Source of the DNA: Planctomycetaceae bacterium UBA4732
GTDB taxonomy: Bacteria > Planctomycetota > Planctomycetia > Gemmatales > Gemmataceae
NCBI GenBank assembly: GCA_002404095.1
Contig: DHJA01000170.1
Coordinates: 9,597-73,596 of the forward strand
Reading direction: 5' to 3'
Length of the DNA stretch: 64,000 nt
The notes beneath the pieces are model-generated. The model did no database searches. It saw only the letters and a list, made by a program, of their open reading frames with translations, and was not told the origin of the DNA. Numbering within the stretch: position 1 is the first letter of the stretch; each line of letters begins with the position of its first letter. Shown piece by piece: positions 43,508 through 52,592 of the stretch. The translations under genes and the position numbers were made by a program.

Positions 43508-46500
43508 ATGATCGAAAAAATAATCGAATACTCTATCCGCAATCGCTTTATCGTCATGATCGTCGCGGCGGCGCTGGCCGTCTGGTCCATTTACGCCGTC
43601 CTCAACACGCCCGTGGACGCCGTGCCTGACCTGAGCGAAAACCAGGTCATTGTCTTCACCGACTGGATGGGCCGCAGCCCGCAAGAGATCGAAGACCAAG
43701 TAACCTATCCTCTTTCTCTCAAATTGCAAGGATTGGCCGGCGTCAAGGCCGTGCGCTCCTCGTCCGAGTTCAACTTCTCGATGATTACCTTGATTTTCGA
43801 GGACAACATCGGCTTCTACTTCGCCCGCGAGCGCGTCCTGGAGCGCCTGATCGAGGCCGGCAGCGTCCTGCCGGCAGGGGTCAGCCCGCACATGGCGGCG
43901 GACGCCACCGCCCTCGGCCAGATCTTCTGGTACACGCTCGACGGCGGCGACCTCGACCCCGGCCGGCGCTGGGCCTTGCAGAAGTTCTACGTCGGCCCCC
44001 AGATCAACGCGGTGGCCGGCGTGGCCGAGGTCGGTTCGGTCGGCGGAATGCCGTTTGAGTACCAGATCGACGTGGACCCCAACGCCCTGCGCGCCTACGG
44101 CATCACGCTGGCCGACCTGTACGACGCCGTCGCCCGCAGCAATTCGGCCGTCGGCGGCCAGACCATCCAGAAGAACAACGCCGAATACCTCGTGCGCGGC
44201 GTCGGCTGGATCCGCGGCACGAAGGACATTGAGGATACGGTCGTCACGGAGCGGGCGGGTACGCCGGTCTTCGTCAAGAACGTGGCCGTGGTGCAGATCG
44301 GGCCGCAGTACCGCCGCAGCGTCTTCGAGAAGGACGGCGACGAGGCCGTCGGCGGGGCCGTGCTGATGCGCTTTGGCGAGAACCCGCTCGCGGTCACGGA
44401 GCGGATCAAGAAGAAGATTCAGGAACTTCAAGCCGGACTGCCCAAGGGCGTTCACATCGTTCCCGCCTACGACCGCACCCGGCTCATCCACGGCGCCATC
44501 GATACCTTAGTGGGCGTTTCGTGGTTTTCGGTCGGCGTCCCGTTCACGTCATACCATATCCCGCTGCTGTGGCCGGAAGGCGTCATGTGGCACGAAATGA
44601 TTATCGCCGCCGTCGCCATCATGCTCATCCTTATGCACTTCCGCAGCGCTTTCGTCATCTGTATCACGCTGCCGCTGGCGGTGCTGTTTGCCTTCCTGAT
44701 GATGTGGCTATTACGGGTCTTGCATATCCTCGATGTCCAGGCCAACATTATGTCGCTGGCCGGCGTCACCATTTCCATCGGCATCCTCGTGGACCAGGCC
44801 ATCGTCATGGTCGAAAACGCCACGCACCAGCTCAAGGAAAAGTTCGGCGACAAGAAGGTGACGGGCGACACGCGCGACATCGTCATCCGCGCCTGCACGA
44901 CGGTCGGCCGGCCCATCTTCTTTTCCGTGATGATTATCCTCATCTCGTTCATCCCCATCTTCGCCATGACCGGCCGGGAGGGGAAGCTGTTCCATCCGAT
45001 GGCCCTGACCAAGAGCCTGGCGATGATTGGCGTGGCCCTGATCTCCGTGACGGTGGTGCCGGCCATGATCCCGACCTTCATCCGCGGCAAGCTGCGCCGC
45101 GAGGAGGACAACTGGATCGTCCGCAGCTTCATCCACGTCTACAAGCCGCTGCTGACCTGGGCGATGCCCAAGCGCAATTTCGTCATGTGGGCCTTCGCGG
45201 TGCTGCTGATCCTGGCGTTCGGCATGTTCCCCGTGCAGGCGATCCTCGGCCTCGGCGGCTCGCACTACTACTGGCAGATCTGCTTCCTCGTCTCCCTGTT
45301 CCTGTTCGTGGCGATCACGGTCTACTTCACCAAGGGCTTCCACTTGCAACTCCTGAGCTTCTTCACGCTGGTGCTTATCGGCCTGTGGGCCTACCACTTC
45401 CCCAAGATCGGCGTGGATTTCATGCCGCCCCTGAACGAAGGCACGGTGATGGACATGCCGGTGTCCGTACCCCGCGCGAGCGTCACGCAGGCGGCCGACG
45501 ACCTCAAGGCGCGCGACTCCCTCTTGCGGTCGTTCCCCGAGGTGGAGTCGGTGATCGGCAAGGCCGGCCGAGCCGACACGCCGACCGACCCGGCGCCGCT
45601 GGAAATGGTCGAGACGTTCGTGAATTTCCGGCCCAAGGAACTATGGCCCAAGCGGGCGATGAAGTTCGACGACGCCGCCCGGCAGACCCGCGCGGTTCTA
45701 GCCAAGCTGGAGGAGAAGGGCTACGTCAAAACGGCCAACGCGGACGACCGCGACGCCCTCGTCAACGACGCGGGCATGAGTACCCTGAACCGCTTCGACG
45801 AGACGATGCGCACGCTGGCCGAGGAGCGTTATCAGGCGTTCGAGAAGGATCTCGGCCCGACGCTGACACGCTTCGCCGTGGCGGAGACGATCCGCCGGCT
45901 CCGCGAGAATGGCGACCTGCAATGGCCTGCCGGCGCGGACGAGAAGGCGGAGGTCGATTCCCTGACGAACACTCTGACCCCAGCCTACGGGAAGTGGCTG
46001 GCGAAGAACCCGGTCCTGGAAGACGTGACCAAGCTGACCAACGCCGTGGCTCAGGCGCTGTCCGACCGCCACGTCCTGAAGTCGGAGCCGGCCCTGGCCC
46101 TCGTCATCAAGGAGAACCCGGTAGAGACGGTCGTGACGGCCGTGGCCGAGTCGGCCGGCTTGGGCAAGAAGACGTTCGCCGGCGAGGTGCTGCGGACGGT
46201 TCAGGAAAAGCGGGACGCGCTGTGGACGGGATTCGTTCAGGGGAAGCTCGACTGGGAGCTATTCGACCGGGGCGTCGAGGCGTTCACCTGGTGGGCGCTG
46301 GAGGAGGTGGGCAAGAGCGCCCGGTTAAGCGGCCTGCTGGCCGACGCGCCGCACGGCGACGACTACGCTCGCTTCCTCGATCAGTCCGCGCTCGCGTCCG
46401 GCGGCAAGGACTATGACGAAGCGGCCCTGGCCCCGTTCGTGACGTTGCGGCAGGAGTTGGAGAAGCCGTTCGCGTCACGTGTGCTTTTCTGGCGGAGAAC

Positions 46501-47968
46501 GGGCGGGCCGAAGGGCGATCTACACCAGGAGATGGATTCGGTGTTCCAGGTGCCCGGCTGGACCAATATCTGGACGCAGCCGATCGACAACCGCATCAAC
46601 ATGCTGGCAACGGGCGTGCGCAGCCAGATCGGCGTTAAGGTGTTTGGCCCTGATTCGCAGACCATCGCCGACGTGGCAAAGGAGGTCGAGCAGGCGCTCA
46701 AGGGGGACGCGCACCGGCCCGGCGTGACCGGCGCCCTGGACGTGGCGGCCGACCGGGTCATGGGCAAGGGCTATCTGGAGATCAAGATCGACCGGGAGAA
46801 AGCGGCCCGTTACGGCGTTCGCGTCGGCGACATTCAGGATACAATAGAGGTGGCTTTAGGCGGCCGGATGGTGACGCAGACGGTCGAGGGCCGCGACCGC
46901 TTCCCCGTGCGCGTCCGCTACGCGCGGGACTACCGCGCGGACGATGAGGCCGTCAAACATCTCCTGGTCAGCCGCGGCATGGCGGAGCGGCCCGCGGCGT
47001 CTCCGGCCATGACCGACACGGCCCCGCCCTCCACGACCGGCCCATCGGACGACCCCCACGCCTTCGCGCCGGGGCACACGGCGGGACAATCTCCCCTGCA
47101 AATCCCGCTCTCCGAAGTGGCCGACGTGAACATCGTGGAGGGACCGGCCGAGATCAAAAGCGAGAACGGTCAGTTGGTCGCCTACGTCGCTCTAAATGTG
47201 AGCGGCGACCGCGACGTGGTCGGCTTCGTGGACGAAGCCCAGCGCGTCGTGGCCGAGCGCGTGAAACTGCCCAACGGCGTTCACATCGAGTGGAGCGGCG
47301 AGTTTGAGAACCAGGTGCGGGCGGCCCAGACGCTGCGGATCGTCCTGCCGGCCGTGTTCGTGCTGATCTTCGTCATCCTGTACCTGACGTACAAGGATCT
47401 GGCCGACGCGGCGCTGATGATGCTGGCCGTGCCCGAGGCGCTGGCCGGCGGCGTCTTTTTCCAGTTCCTCTTTCCCAAGATCCAGGCGTTCGACTGGAAC
47501 GCGGCCCCGACGCCGTTCACGGTGGCCATTTGGGTCGGCTACATCGCGGCTTTCGGCATGGCGACGGAAACGGGCATCATCATGCTCGTCTATTTGCGCG
47601 AGGCCATCGACAAGCGCGGCGGCTTGGAAAAGATCAAATCCCTGGAAGAATTGCGTCAGGCGGTGATCGAGGGGGCGGTCCACCGGCTGCGGCCGAAGCT
47701 GCTGACGGAGGGCGTGGCCATCGTGGCGCTGGCGCCGATGTTGTTCGCCACGGGCGTCGGCTCCGAGGTCATATCGGCAATGGCGCTGCCGGTTTTGGGC
47801 GGCTTGCTCATTGCGGATGAGGTGGTGGACATATTCTTGCCGGTGCGCTTCTACTGGGTGCGCCGCGCTCGTTGGCTCAAGTTGCAGAAAGAACGAGCGG
47901 CGCATCATGCGGACTTTTTGACACCGCCCGCTACACCAACGCTTATTGAAGCCGCCGCGGCCGTTTAG
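43508..47968 (+). CDS. cusA: CusA/CzcA-type heavy-metal RND pump, enlarged
   Basis: 1486 residues, against about 1040 for typical CusA. The N-terminus (IIEYSIRNRFIVMIVAAALA), PDLSENQVIVFTDWMGRSPQ and TM4 GILVDQAIVMVENA (proton-relay Asp near 429) are classical. Extra parts: an insert between TM1-side periplasmic sequence and TM2 (WFSVGVPFTSYHIPLLWPEG), additional hydrophobic segments before FPKIGVDFMPPLNEG (about 575-625), a mostly helical insert of about 270 residues (about 725-1005) and a disordered His/Pro stretch (about 1160-1195). The stop TAG lies inside a palindromic element. Exports Cu(I)/Ag(I) or a divalent metal; the specificity is not certain. Confidence 0.9.
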   Translation: MIEKIIEYSIRNRFIVMIVAAALAVWSIYAVLNTPVDAVPDLSENQVIVFTDWMGRSPQEIEDQVTYPLSLKLQGLAGVKAVRSSSEFNFSMITLIFEDNIGFYFARERVLERLIEAGSVLPAGVSPHMAADATALGQIFWYTLDGGDLDPGRRWALQKFYVGPQINAVAGVAEVGSVGGMPFEYQIDVDPNALRAYGITLADLYDAVARSNSAVGGQTIQKNNAEYLVRGVGWIRGTKDIEDTVVTERAGTPVFVKNVAVVQIGPQYRRSVFEKDGDEAVGGAVLMRFGENPLAVTERIKKKIQELQAGLPKGVHIVPAYDRTRLIHGAIDTLVGVSWFSVGVPFTSYHIPLLWPEGVMWHEMIIAAVAIMLILMHFRSAFVICITLPLAVLFAFLMMWLLRVLHILDVQANIMSLAGVTISIGILVDQAIVMVENATHQLKEKFGDKKVTGDTRDIVIRACTTVGRPIFFSVMIILISFIPIFAMTGREGKLFHPMALTKSLAMIGVALISVTVVPAMIPTFIRGKLRREEDNWIVRSFIHVYKPLLTWAMPKRNFVMWAFAVLLILAFGMFPVQAILGLGGSHYYWQICFLVSLFLFVAITVYFTKGFHLQLLSFFTLVLIGLWAYHFPKIGVDFMPPLNEGTVMDMPVSVPRASVTQAADDLKARDSLLRSFPEVESVIGKAGRADTPTDPAPLEMVETFVNFRPKELWPKRAMKFDDAARQTRAVLAKLEEKGYVKTANADDRDALVNDAGMSTLNRFDETMRTLAEERYQAFEKDLGPTLTRFAVAETIRRLRENGDLQWPAGADEKAEVDSLTNTLTPAYGKWLAKNPVLEDVTKLTNAVAQALSDRHVLKSEPALALVIKENPVETVVTAVAESAGLGKKTFAGEVLRTVQEKRDALWTGFVQGKLDWELFDRGVEAFTWWALEEVGKSARLSGLLADAPHGDDYARFLDQSALASGGKDYDEAALAPFVTLRQELEKPFASRVLFWRRTGGPKGDLHQEMDSVFQVPGWTNIWTQPIDNRINMLATGVRSQIGVKVFGPDSQTIADVAKEVEQALKGDAHRPGVTGALDVAADRVMGKGYLEIKIDREKAARYGVRVGDIQDTIEVALGGRMVTQTVEGRDRFPVRVRYARDYRADDEAVKHLLVSRGMAERPAASPAMTDTAPPSTTGPSDDPHAFAPGHTAGQSPLQIPLSEVADVNIVEGPAEIKSENGQLVAYVALNVSGDRDVVGFVDEAQRVVAERVKLPNGVHIEWSGEFENQVRAAQTLRIVLPAVFVLIFVILYLTYKDLADAALMMLAVPEALAGGVFFQFLFPKIQAFDWNAAPTPFTVAIWVGYIAAFGMATETGIIMLVYLREAIDKRGGLEKIKSLEELRQAVIEGAVHRLRPKLLTEGVAIVALAPMLFATGVGSEVISAMALPVLGGLLIADEVVDIFLPVRFYWVRRARWLKLQKERAAHHADFLTPPATPTLIEAAAAV

Positions 47969-48025
47969 CCGCGACCCGAAGGGGAGCGCGGCGCCAACGC
48001 GCTCCCCTTCGGGTCGCGGCTAAAC
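47963..48025. repeat. Palindromic element, family 2, providing the cusA-like stop codon
   Basis: Arms 47963-47990 and 47998-48025 (28 nt, perfect; GTTTAGCCGCGACCCGAAGG...) around a 7-nt loop. Its first bases GTTTAG encode the last Val and the TAG stop of the pump. Lies between convergent genes and may act as a two-way terminator. Confidence 0.92.
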
Positions 48026-48037
48026 ATACGACGCGCC

Positions 48038-48601
48038 TTATGCTTTGAGCATTCCCGTTTTGCGCGCAAACGGAAAGACGCCGCCGGCCTCCAGGATCGG
48101 CGCCACGTCGCCCAGCGGTTTGAGACGATATTCCTCGCCTGTCGTCAGATTGCGCAGCACGCCGCCGGCCACGTCGAGTGACAATTCGTCGCCGGTGCAA
48201 ACGCGGTCGCACAGCCGTCCTTCGCTCTCGAACGGGATCAAGTAGCCGCCGTTGACCGCATTGCGGTAGAAAATGCGCGCGTAGAACTCCGCCACGACCG
48301 CCTCAATGCCGGCCGCATCCAAGGCGATGGGCGCGTGTTCTCGCGACGAGCCGCAGCCGAAGTTTTTGCCGCCAATCACGATCTTATAAGGCGACACAAA
48401 CTCGTCGTCGGTGTGAAACGGCACATGCCCTTTGGGCAACCCCGACTGCGACGGCGGCACGCTGCTGAGCGCGTACTTGCCAAATTGCTTGTACTCTTCG
48501 GGGATCGACGGGTTGAACGTCAGATACTGGGCGGGGATGATCTGATCGGTGTCGATATTGTCACCCAGGACGTAGGCTTTGCCGGTGATGGTCGATTGCA
48601 T
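48038..48601 (-). CDS. leuD: 3-isopropylmalate dehydratase small subunit
   Basis: 187 residues; swivel domain with GDNIDTDQIIPAQYLTF at the N-terminus and the signature GGKNFGCGSSREHAPIAL. With LeuC it isomerises 2-isopropylmalate to 3-isopropylmalate in leucine synthesis. Its leuC partner is 1.5 kb upstream on the same strand, with a toxin gene and others between. A related homoaconitase-type small subunit cannot be excluded by sequence reading, but LeuD is most likely. Confidence 0.93.
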   Translation of the reverse strand: MQSTITGKAYVLGDNIDTDQIIPAQYLTFNPSIPEEYKQFGKYALSSVPPSQSGLPKGHVPFHTDDEFVSPYKIVIGGKNFGCGSSREHAPIALDAAGIEAVVAEFYARIFYRNAVNGGYLIPFESEGRLCDRVCTGDELSLDVAGGVLRNLTTGEEYRLKPLGDVAPILEAGGVFPFARKTGMLKA

Positions 48602-48697
48602 GGGGTTCTCGTGGGGTCAGGCGTTAGGGTCTAGGCCCAGGACGCGGAGTTTGGCCTCAAGTCGTTCGCGGGTCTGGTTCGGCGCCTCACTTCATTG

Positions 48698-49117
48698 CTA
48701 GAAACGACCTTTCCAGGCCAGCTTTGGCAAGTCCGGATCGACCTGGATGATGGTGAGTTCGGCGTTTTCCACCACCGTGTTGCCAAGCAGCGTGTTGTGC
48801 GCCGCATCAAATTTCGATTCGTCTTCAACAAGTCGTTCATAGTGCAAGATCACATGGAAATGTTTGTCGATTACCTCCCCTGAAGGTGTTCGATCCACCG
48901 CGTCCCAATTGACATTTTGTCCGGCCTCTACTTTCACCCGCAATGCACGGGCCAGGTTCTCCAGGGCGTTCGCGATGGCATGGTTTGCGGTTTGGCCGTG
49001 GAAGGCCTTCGTCGCGCCGGTTCCGCCCGCCAGGGTCGGCGTTACCTCACAGACGTAGCGCCCGTTTGCCTGCGGAATGACAATGACGGCAATGGTTCCG
49101 GAACCCTTTTCGTCCAT
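48698..49117 (-). CDS. Hypothetical protein, about 139 residues
   Basis: Starts at the ATG at 49117 (GGAG nine bases before); GTG at 49120 is possible. Sequence: TIAVIVIPQANGRYVCEVTP, then FHGQTANHAIANALENLARA, then DKHFHVILHYERLVEDESKF and a C-terminal VDPDLPKLAWKG. The middle resembles the HicB/DUF-type small alpha-beta fold that many short antitoxin-like proteins have, but I cannot name the family. It lies between leuD and the MazF-like gene. Confidence 0.6.
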   Translation of the reverse strand: MDEKGSGTIAVIVIPQANGRYVCEVTPTLAGGTGATKAFHGQTANHAIANALENLARALRVKVEAGQNVNWDAVDRTPSGEVIDKHFHVILHYERLVEDESKFDAAHNTLLGNTVVENAELTIIQVDPDLPKLAWKGRF

Positions 49118-49216
49118 CACACGTTTCTCCTATATCGTCCGTCCCTCGTTGGCGCGTCGGGCCCGCTAATTATCCTTCCTTCCAGGGCAACCATCACGTC
49201 GCCGGGTCTGCCCGAA

Positions 49217-49315
49217 TCACCCTACATACTCGCGCGGGTCGGTGATGACGCCATTAACGGCGGCCGAACGGCTGTCGGCGGCGGGGACGGCGGGGATATC
49301 GGCTTTCTGTTTCAT
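49217..49315 (-). CDS. Tiny ORF resembling the LeuC C-terminus
   Basis: 32 codons from an ATG at 49315 with GGAGG five bases before it. The end reads SAAVNGVITDPREYVG, close to the LeuC tail SAVAGAIADPREYLV encoded at about 50095-50145. Either a stump of an old leuC copy or a small peptide gene. Too short to be sure. Confidence 0.35.
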   Translation of the reverse strand: MKQKADIPAVPAADSRSAAVNGVITDPREYVG

Positions 49316-49373
49316 ACGCGCCTCCACTCGCTCGCGCCCTTCGGCGCGGTAGTCGCCGTTCGGTAAGAGACTC

Positions 49374-49730
49374 CTAGGGGAGGCCGAGGCATCGACCGAT
49401 AGCCTTCTCGATGCTTCCAAGCTCTTGGGACGACAACCGCCCGACCAACGCCTGATCGAATCGAGACTGGTCAATCGCCCTGATTTGGTGGCTAAGGAAC
49501 AGCGTGGGATTGCTGAGGCCGTTCGTTGAAGACGGGTCAACCCTCACCTCGTTCATGAAGATCTTCTTCGACGGCGCCCACTTGGTCCCAGGAATGACTG
49601 TCACGACGGATGGCTTGAAGTTGATGTAATTGATGGATACAACTACTACCGGACGCCTTTTATCGTTTATCTCCCGCCCTTTGGTGGGTTCCAATCGAAC
49701 GAAGAAGACGTCCCCTCGCTGAATGAGCAT
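49374..49730 (-). CDS. MazF/PemK-family toxin
   Basis: 118 residues with the MazF fold pattern: LIQRGDVFFVRLEPTKGREI at the start, KRRPVVVVS, VVTVIPGT, the SNPTLFLSHQIRAID strand with the RAID motif and a C-terminal helix (LGSIEKAIGRCLGL). Sequence-specific RNA cleavage is expected. It follows, by 26 bases, the small acidic gene at 49757, the best antitoxin candidate. The pair lies between leuC and leuD. Confidence 0.88.
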   Translation of the reverse strand: MLIQRGDVFFVRLEPTKGREINDKRRPVVVVSINYINFKPSVVTVIPGTKWAPSKKIFMNEVRVDPSSTNGLSNPTLFLSHQIRAIDQSRFDQALVGRLSSQELGSIEKAIGRCLGLP

Positions 49731-49756
49731 GCTCGCCGCCAGAAAAATGTCGGGAC

Positions 49757-50050
49757 TTAGGCCTGCGAATCTTCCGAATCGCCGAAATCCTCTGACGTTA
49801 TCTTGCTATAGCCCGAGACTTTCGGCAGGAAGCCATTCGCTTTCGCCGAGGACAGATCAAAACCTTCACGAGAGAGGTTGCTGAAATCATGACCGAGGTT
49901 GGCGACGACCACGGGGAAATTCAGTCCATTTCGGATCGCGAACTCGATGAACGCTTGCGCGTCGCGCAGAAATTCGATCTCCGCCGCCGACATCGGCCCC
50001 TCAAAATGCTTACGCAGTCGATCTGCTAGTTCGGTCGCTTTTGCGCTCAT
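49757..50050 (-). CDS. Possible antitoxin partner of the MazF-like toxin
   Basis: 97 residues, acidic at the C-terminus (ITSEDFGDSEDSQA), with a helical N-terminal half (ATELADRLRKHFEGPMSAAE, FLRDAQAFIEFAIRNG) and a central FPVVVANLGHDFSNLSREGF. TGGAG precedes the ATG. No AbrB, RHH or HTH pattern is clear, so it is not a standard MazE. Position directly before a MazF-like gene is the only reason to call it an antitoxin. Confidence 0.6.
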   Translation of the reverse strand: MSAKATELADRLRKHFEGPMSAAEIEFLRDAQAFIEFAIRNGLNFPVVVANLGHDFSNLSREGFDLSSAKANGFLPKVSGYSKITSEDFGDSEDSQA

Positions 50051-50094
50051 TTTTAGTCTCCACTCTGTGTTTGCGCACCAAGTATCTCACGTTC

Positions 50095-51399
50095 TTATAC
50101 CAGATATTCTCGTGGGTCGGCAATAGCCCCCGCCACGGCGCTCGCCGCCACGGTCAACGGACTGGCGAGATAGACGCGCGCCTCCTTATGACCCATGCGG
50201 CCAGGGAAATTGCGATTCGTCGTGCTGATGCAGCTGATCGGCGTGTTCAGCCGGCCGAAGGTGTCACTCGGGCCGCCGAGACAGGCGGCGCACGACGGCT
50301 CACCGATCTTCGCGCCCGCCGCCAGGAACACTTCCTCTAGGGTTTGGCCGTCGCACATCTCCGTTTTCAGCGCTTTGGCGATCTCAGTTGTCGCCGGTAC
50401 CACGAAGGTGTCGATCTTGACCGTTTTGTCTTTGAGGATCTTCGCCGCCGCCCGGAAGTCGGTCAGTTTTCCGCCCGTGCAAGAGCCGATATAGGCGCGA
50501 TCCAGCTTGGTGCCGCTGACTTCGCTGACGAACGCGCGATTGTCCGGACTATGCGGCTTCGCCACCACCGGCTGTAGTTTGGTCACGTCGTACACCTTCT
50601 CGAAGTCGAACTTCGCGCCGGCGTCGGTGTGGACCGGCGTGTACGGCTGCCCGCTCTTGTTGCGGGAATTGACGTAATCGAGAGTGATTTTGTCCGGGGC
50701 GATGACGCCGTTCTTGCCGCCGGCCTCGATCACCATGTTGCACAGCGTCATGCGCTCCTCAATGTTCAGGGCGTAAACGCCGTCGCCATCGAACTCCATC
50801 GCCCGGTAGGTGGCGCCGTCGCAGCCGATGTCGCCGATGGCCGCCAAAATCAGGTCTTTCGCCATTAGGTAAGGCGGCAATTCTCCGTGGAAGACGAAGC
50901 GCATCGTCGGCGGGACTTTGACCCACAGCTTGCCGGCGCCCATGATGAAGCCGGCGTCGGTGTTGCCGATGCCGGTGGCGAACTCGCCGAAGGCGCCGGC
51001 TGTGCAAATATGGCTGTCGGTGCCGAAAAGCACCTCGCCGGGTCGCGTATGTCCTTCTTCCGGCAAGGCGATGTGGCAGACGCCCTTATAGCGGTCGGTG
51101 CCCACGTCGTAGTAGTAGGGCAAGTCTTGCTCGGCCGCGAACTGGCGCAGCACGTCCACGTTGCGGTTGGCCATCTTGTCGGCCGTGAAGATATAGTGAT
51201 CGGGGATAATAACGACCTTTTTACGATCCCATACCTTCGCGTCCTTGCCAAAGTGTTGTTTGAAGATGCCAATTGTCCCTGGTCCACAAACGTCGTGCGT
51301 CATAAGCACGTCGGCGTTCACCCATATGTTGTCGCCGGGCTGCACGGCGTCGCGGCGAGCCAGGATTTTCTCGGTCATGGTCATCGACGGCATGAGCAA
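50095..51399 (-). CDS. leuC: 3-isopropylmalate dehydratase large subunit
   Basis: 434 residues, aconitase fold. Cluster ligands lie in GSCTGGK (about 316-322) and in SCAACLGG (about 376-383). Other landmarks are ATGIGNTDAGFIMGAGKLWV and NRNFPGRMG. The length fits the short HacA/LeuC type, which uses a separate small subunit (leuD at 48038). The start may be 51399 or the ATG at 51393. A promoter with TATAAT lies about 36 bases upstream. The rest of the leucine pathway is not in the window. Confidence 0.93.
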   Translation of the reverse strand: MLMPSMTMTEKILARRDAVQPGDNIWVNADVLMTHDVCGPGTIGIFKQHFGKDAKVWDRKKVVIIPDHYIFTADKMANRNVDVLRQFAAEQDLPYYYDVGTDRYKGVCHIALPEEGHTRPGEVLFGTDSHICTAGAFGEFATGIGNTDAGFIMGAGKLWVKVPPTMRFVFHGELPPYLMAKDLILAAIGDIGCDGATYRAMEFDGDGVYALNIEERMTLCNMVIEAGGKNGVIAPDKITLDYVNSRNKSGQPYTPVHTDAGAKFDFEKVYDVTKLQPVVAKPHSPDNRAFVSEVSGTKLDRAYIGSCTGGKLTDFRAAAKILKDKTVKIDTFVVPATTEIAKALKTEMCDGQTLEEVFLAAGAKIGEPSCAACLGGPSDTFGRLNTPISCISTTNRNFPGRMGHKEARVYLASPLTVAASAVAGAIADPREYLV

Positions 51400-51434
51400 C
51401 GGCTCCCGTGAGTTTTCCGAGTAGGCGAAATGAC

Positions 51435-51464
51435 ATTATAGCCGCCCGAACGGGGGATGAGCAA
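51435..51464 (-). promoter_or_regulatory. Promoter for leuC
   Basis: On the minus strand, TTGCTC (51464-51459), 18 bases, then TATAAT (51440-51435); leader about 29 bases to the ATG at 51399. Confidence 0.5.
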
Positions 51465-51553
51465 GGACGCGCTTGTTTGCCCACGACGCGCGAATAGATT
51501 ACGGTTGGCCCACTCAGCCCCTCGGCTCACATTCTTTATCCTTGGAGACCGTC

Positions 51554-52573
51554 ATGCGCACCCTCGGTGTTTCTCTGCTGATCCTTGTCGCCGCCGGCGC
51601 GGTCGTCGCCGCCCCGGAAGGCTACCATCTGGACAAAACATTCCCCGTGCCCGGCGACGGCGGTTGGGACTACCTGAGCGTAGACGCGGCGGGACGCCGC
51701 GTCTACGTCTCGCACGGCAACCAAGTGGATGTGCTGGATGCGGACTCCGGCGAGGTAAAAGGAACGATCTCGGATACGAAAGGCGTCCACGGCATCGCCG
51801 TGGCCGCGGATCTCGGCCGCGGCTTCATCAGCAATGGCAGATCAGATACCGTCGCCATTTTCGATCTAAAAACGCTCAAACGCATCGGTGAAGACGTGGC
51901 GACCGGCAAAGGCCCGGATGCGATCCTTTACGACCCCTCCAGCAAGCGCGTCTTCGCCTTCTGCGGACACGGCAACAGCGCGACCGTCATCGACGCGGCC
52001 GAAGGCAAGGTTCTTGGCACAATCGACCTCGGCGGCGCACCCGAATTCGGCGTGGCGGACGGATCGGGCAACGTCTTCGTGAACCTGGAGGACAAGGACA
52101 TGCTCCTCAAGATCGACGCCAAAAAGATGACCGTCCTGGAGCGTTGGCCGCTCGCGCCGGGCAAAACGCCGACAGGCCTGGCGATGGACGCGAAGGGCGG
52201 CCAGCTCTTCGTCGGCTGCCGGAGCAAAGTGGCAATCGTTCTCAGCGCGGAAACCGGCAAAGTCATCGCTGATCTGCCCATCGGCGACCGTGTGGACGCG
52301 GCCGCGTTCGACCCGGTGACGGGAACGGCGTTCTTTTCCTGCGGCGACGGCACGGTGACGGCCATCCAAGCGGACAAGGAGGGCAAGTACACCGTGACGC
52401 AGACCATCAAGACGAAGCCGGGGTCCAAAACAATGGCGCTGGACCTCAAGACGCACGACCTGTTCCTGCCGTCGGCGGACTTCAAGGCGGCCCTCGCCGG
52501 CGGCGCTAACAACCCGCGCCAGCGGCCGGCGATGGTCCCCGGAACGTTTGCGGTTTTGAGATTCAGCAAGTGA
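51554..52573 (+). CDS. Exported YVTN-type beta-propeller protein
   Basis: 339 residues from the ATG at 51554 (TTGGAGA upstream); the frame reaching 51473 adds no protein-like sequence. Signal peptide LGVSLLILVAAGAVVAAPEG. Repeats of the YVTN/surface-antigen type: DYLSVDAAGRRVYVSHGNQV, VLDADSGEVKGTI, AILYDPSSKRVFAFCGHGNS, AFDPVTGTAFFSCGDGTVTA. A periplasmic propeller with unknown ligand. Confidence 0.88.
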   Translation: MRTLGVSLLILVAAGAVVAAPEGYHLDKTFPVPGDGGWDYLSVDAAGRRVYVSHGNQVDVLDADSGEVKGTISDTKGVHGIAVAADLGRGFISNGRSDTVAIFDLKTLKRIGEDVATGKGPDAILYDPSSKRVFAFCGHGNSATVIDAAEGKVLGTIDLGGAPEFGVADGSGNVFVNLEDKDMLLKIDAKKMTVLERWPLAPGKTPTGLAMDAKGGQLFVGCRSKVAIVLSAETGKVIADLPIGDRVDAAAFDPVTGTAFFSCGDGTVTAIQADKEGKYTVTQTIKTKPGSKTMALDLKTHDLFLPSADFKAALAGGANNPRQRPAMVPGTFAVLRFSK

Positions 52574-52592
52574 CAATCGGAAACGACGGGCC

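Noticed and set aside
43286-46416. Long frames on both strands within the CusA-like gene
   Set aside because: Frames at 43286-44491 (minus) and 44521-46416 (plus, shifted) are shadows of the pump, which is intact in its own frame.
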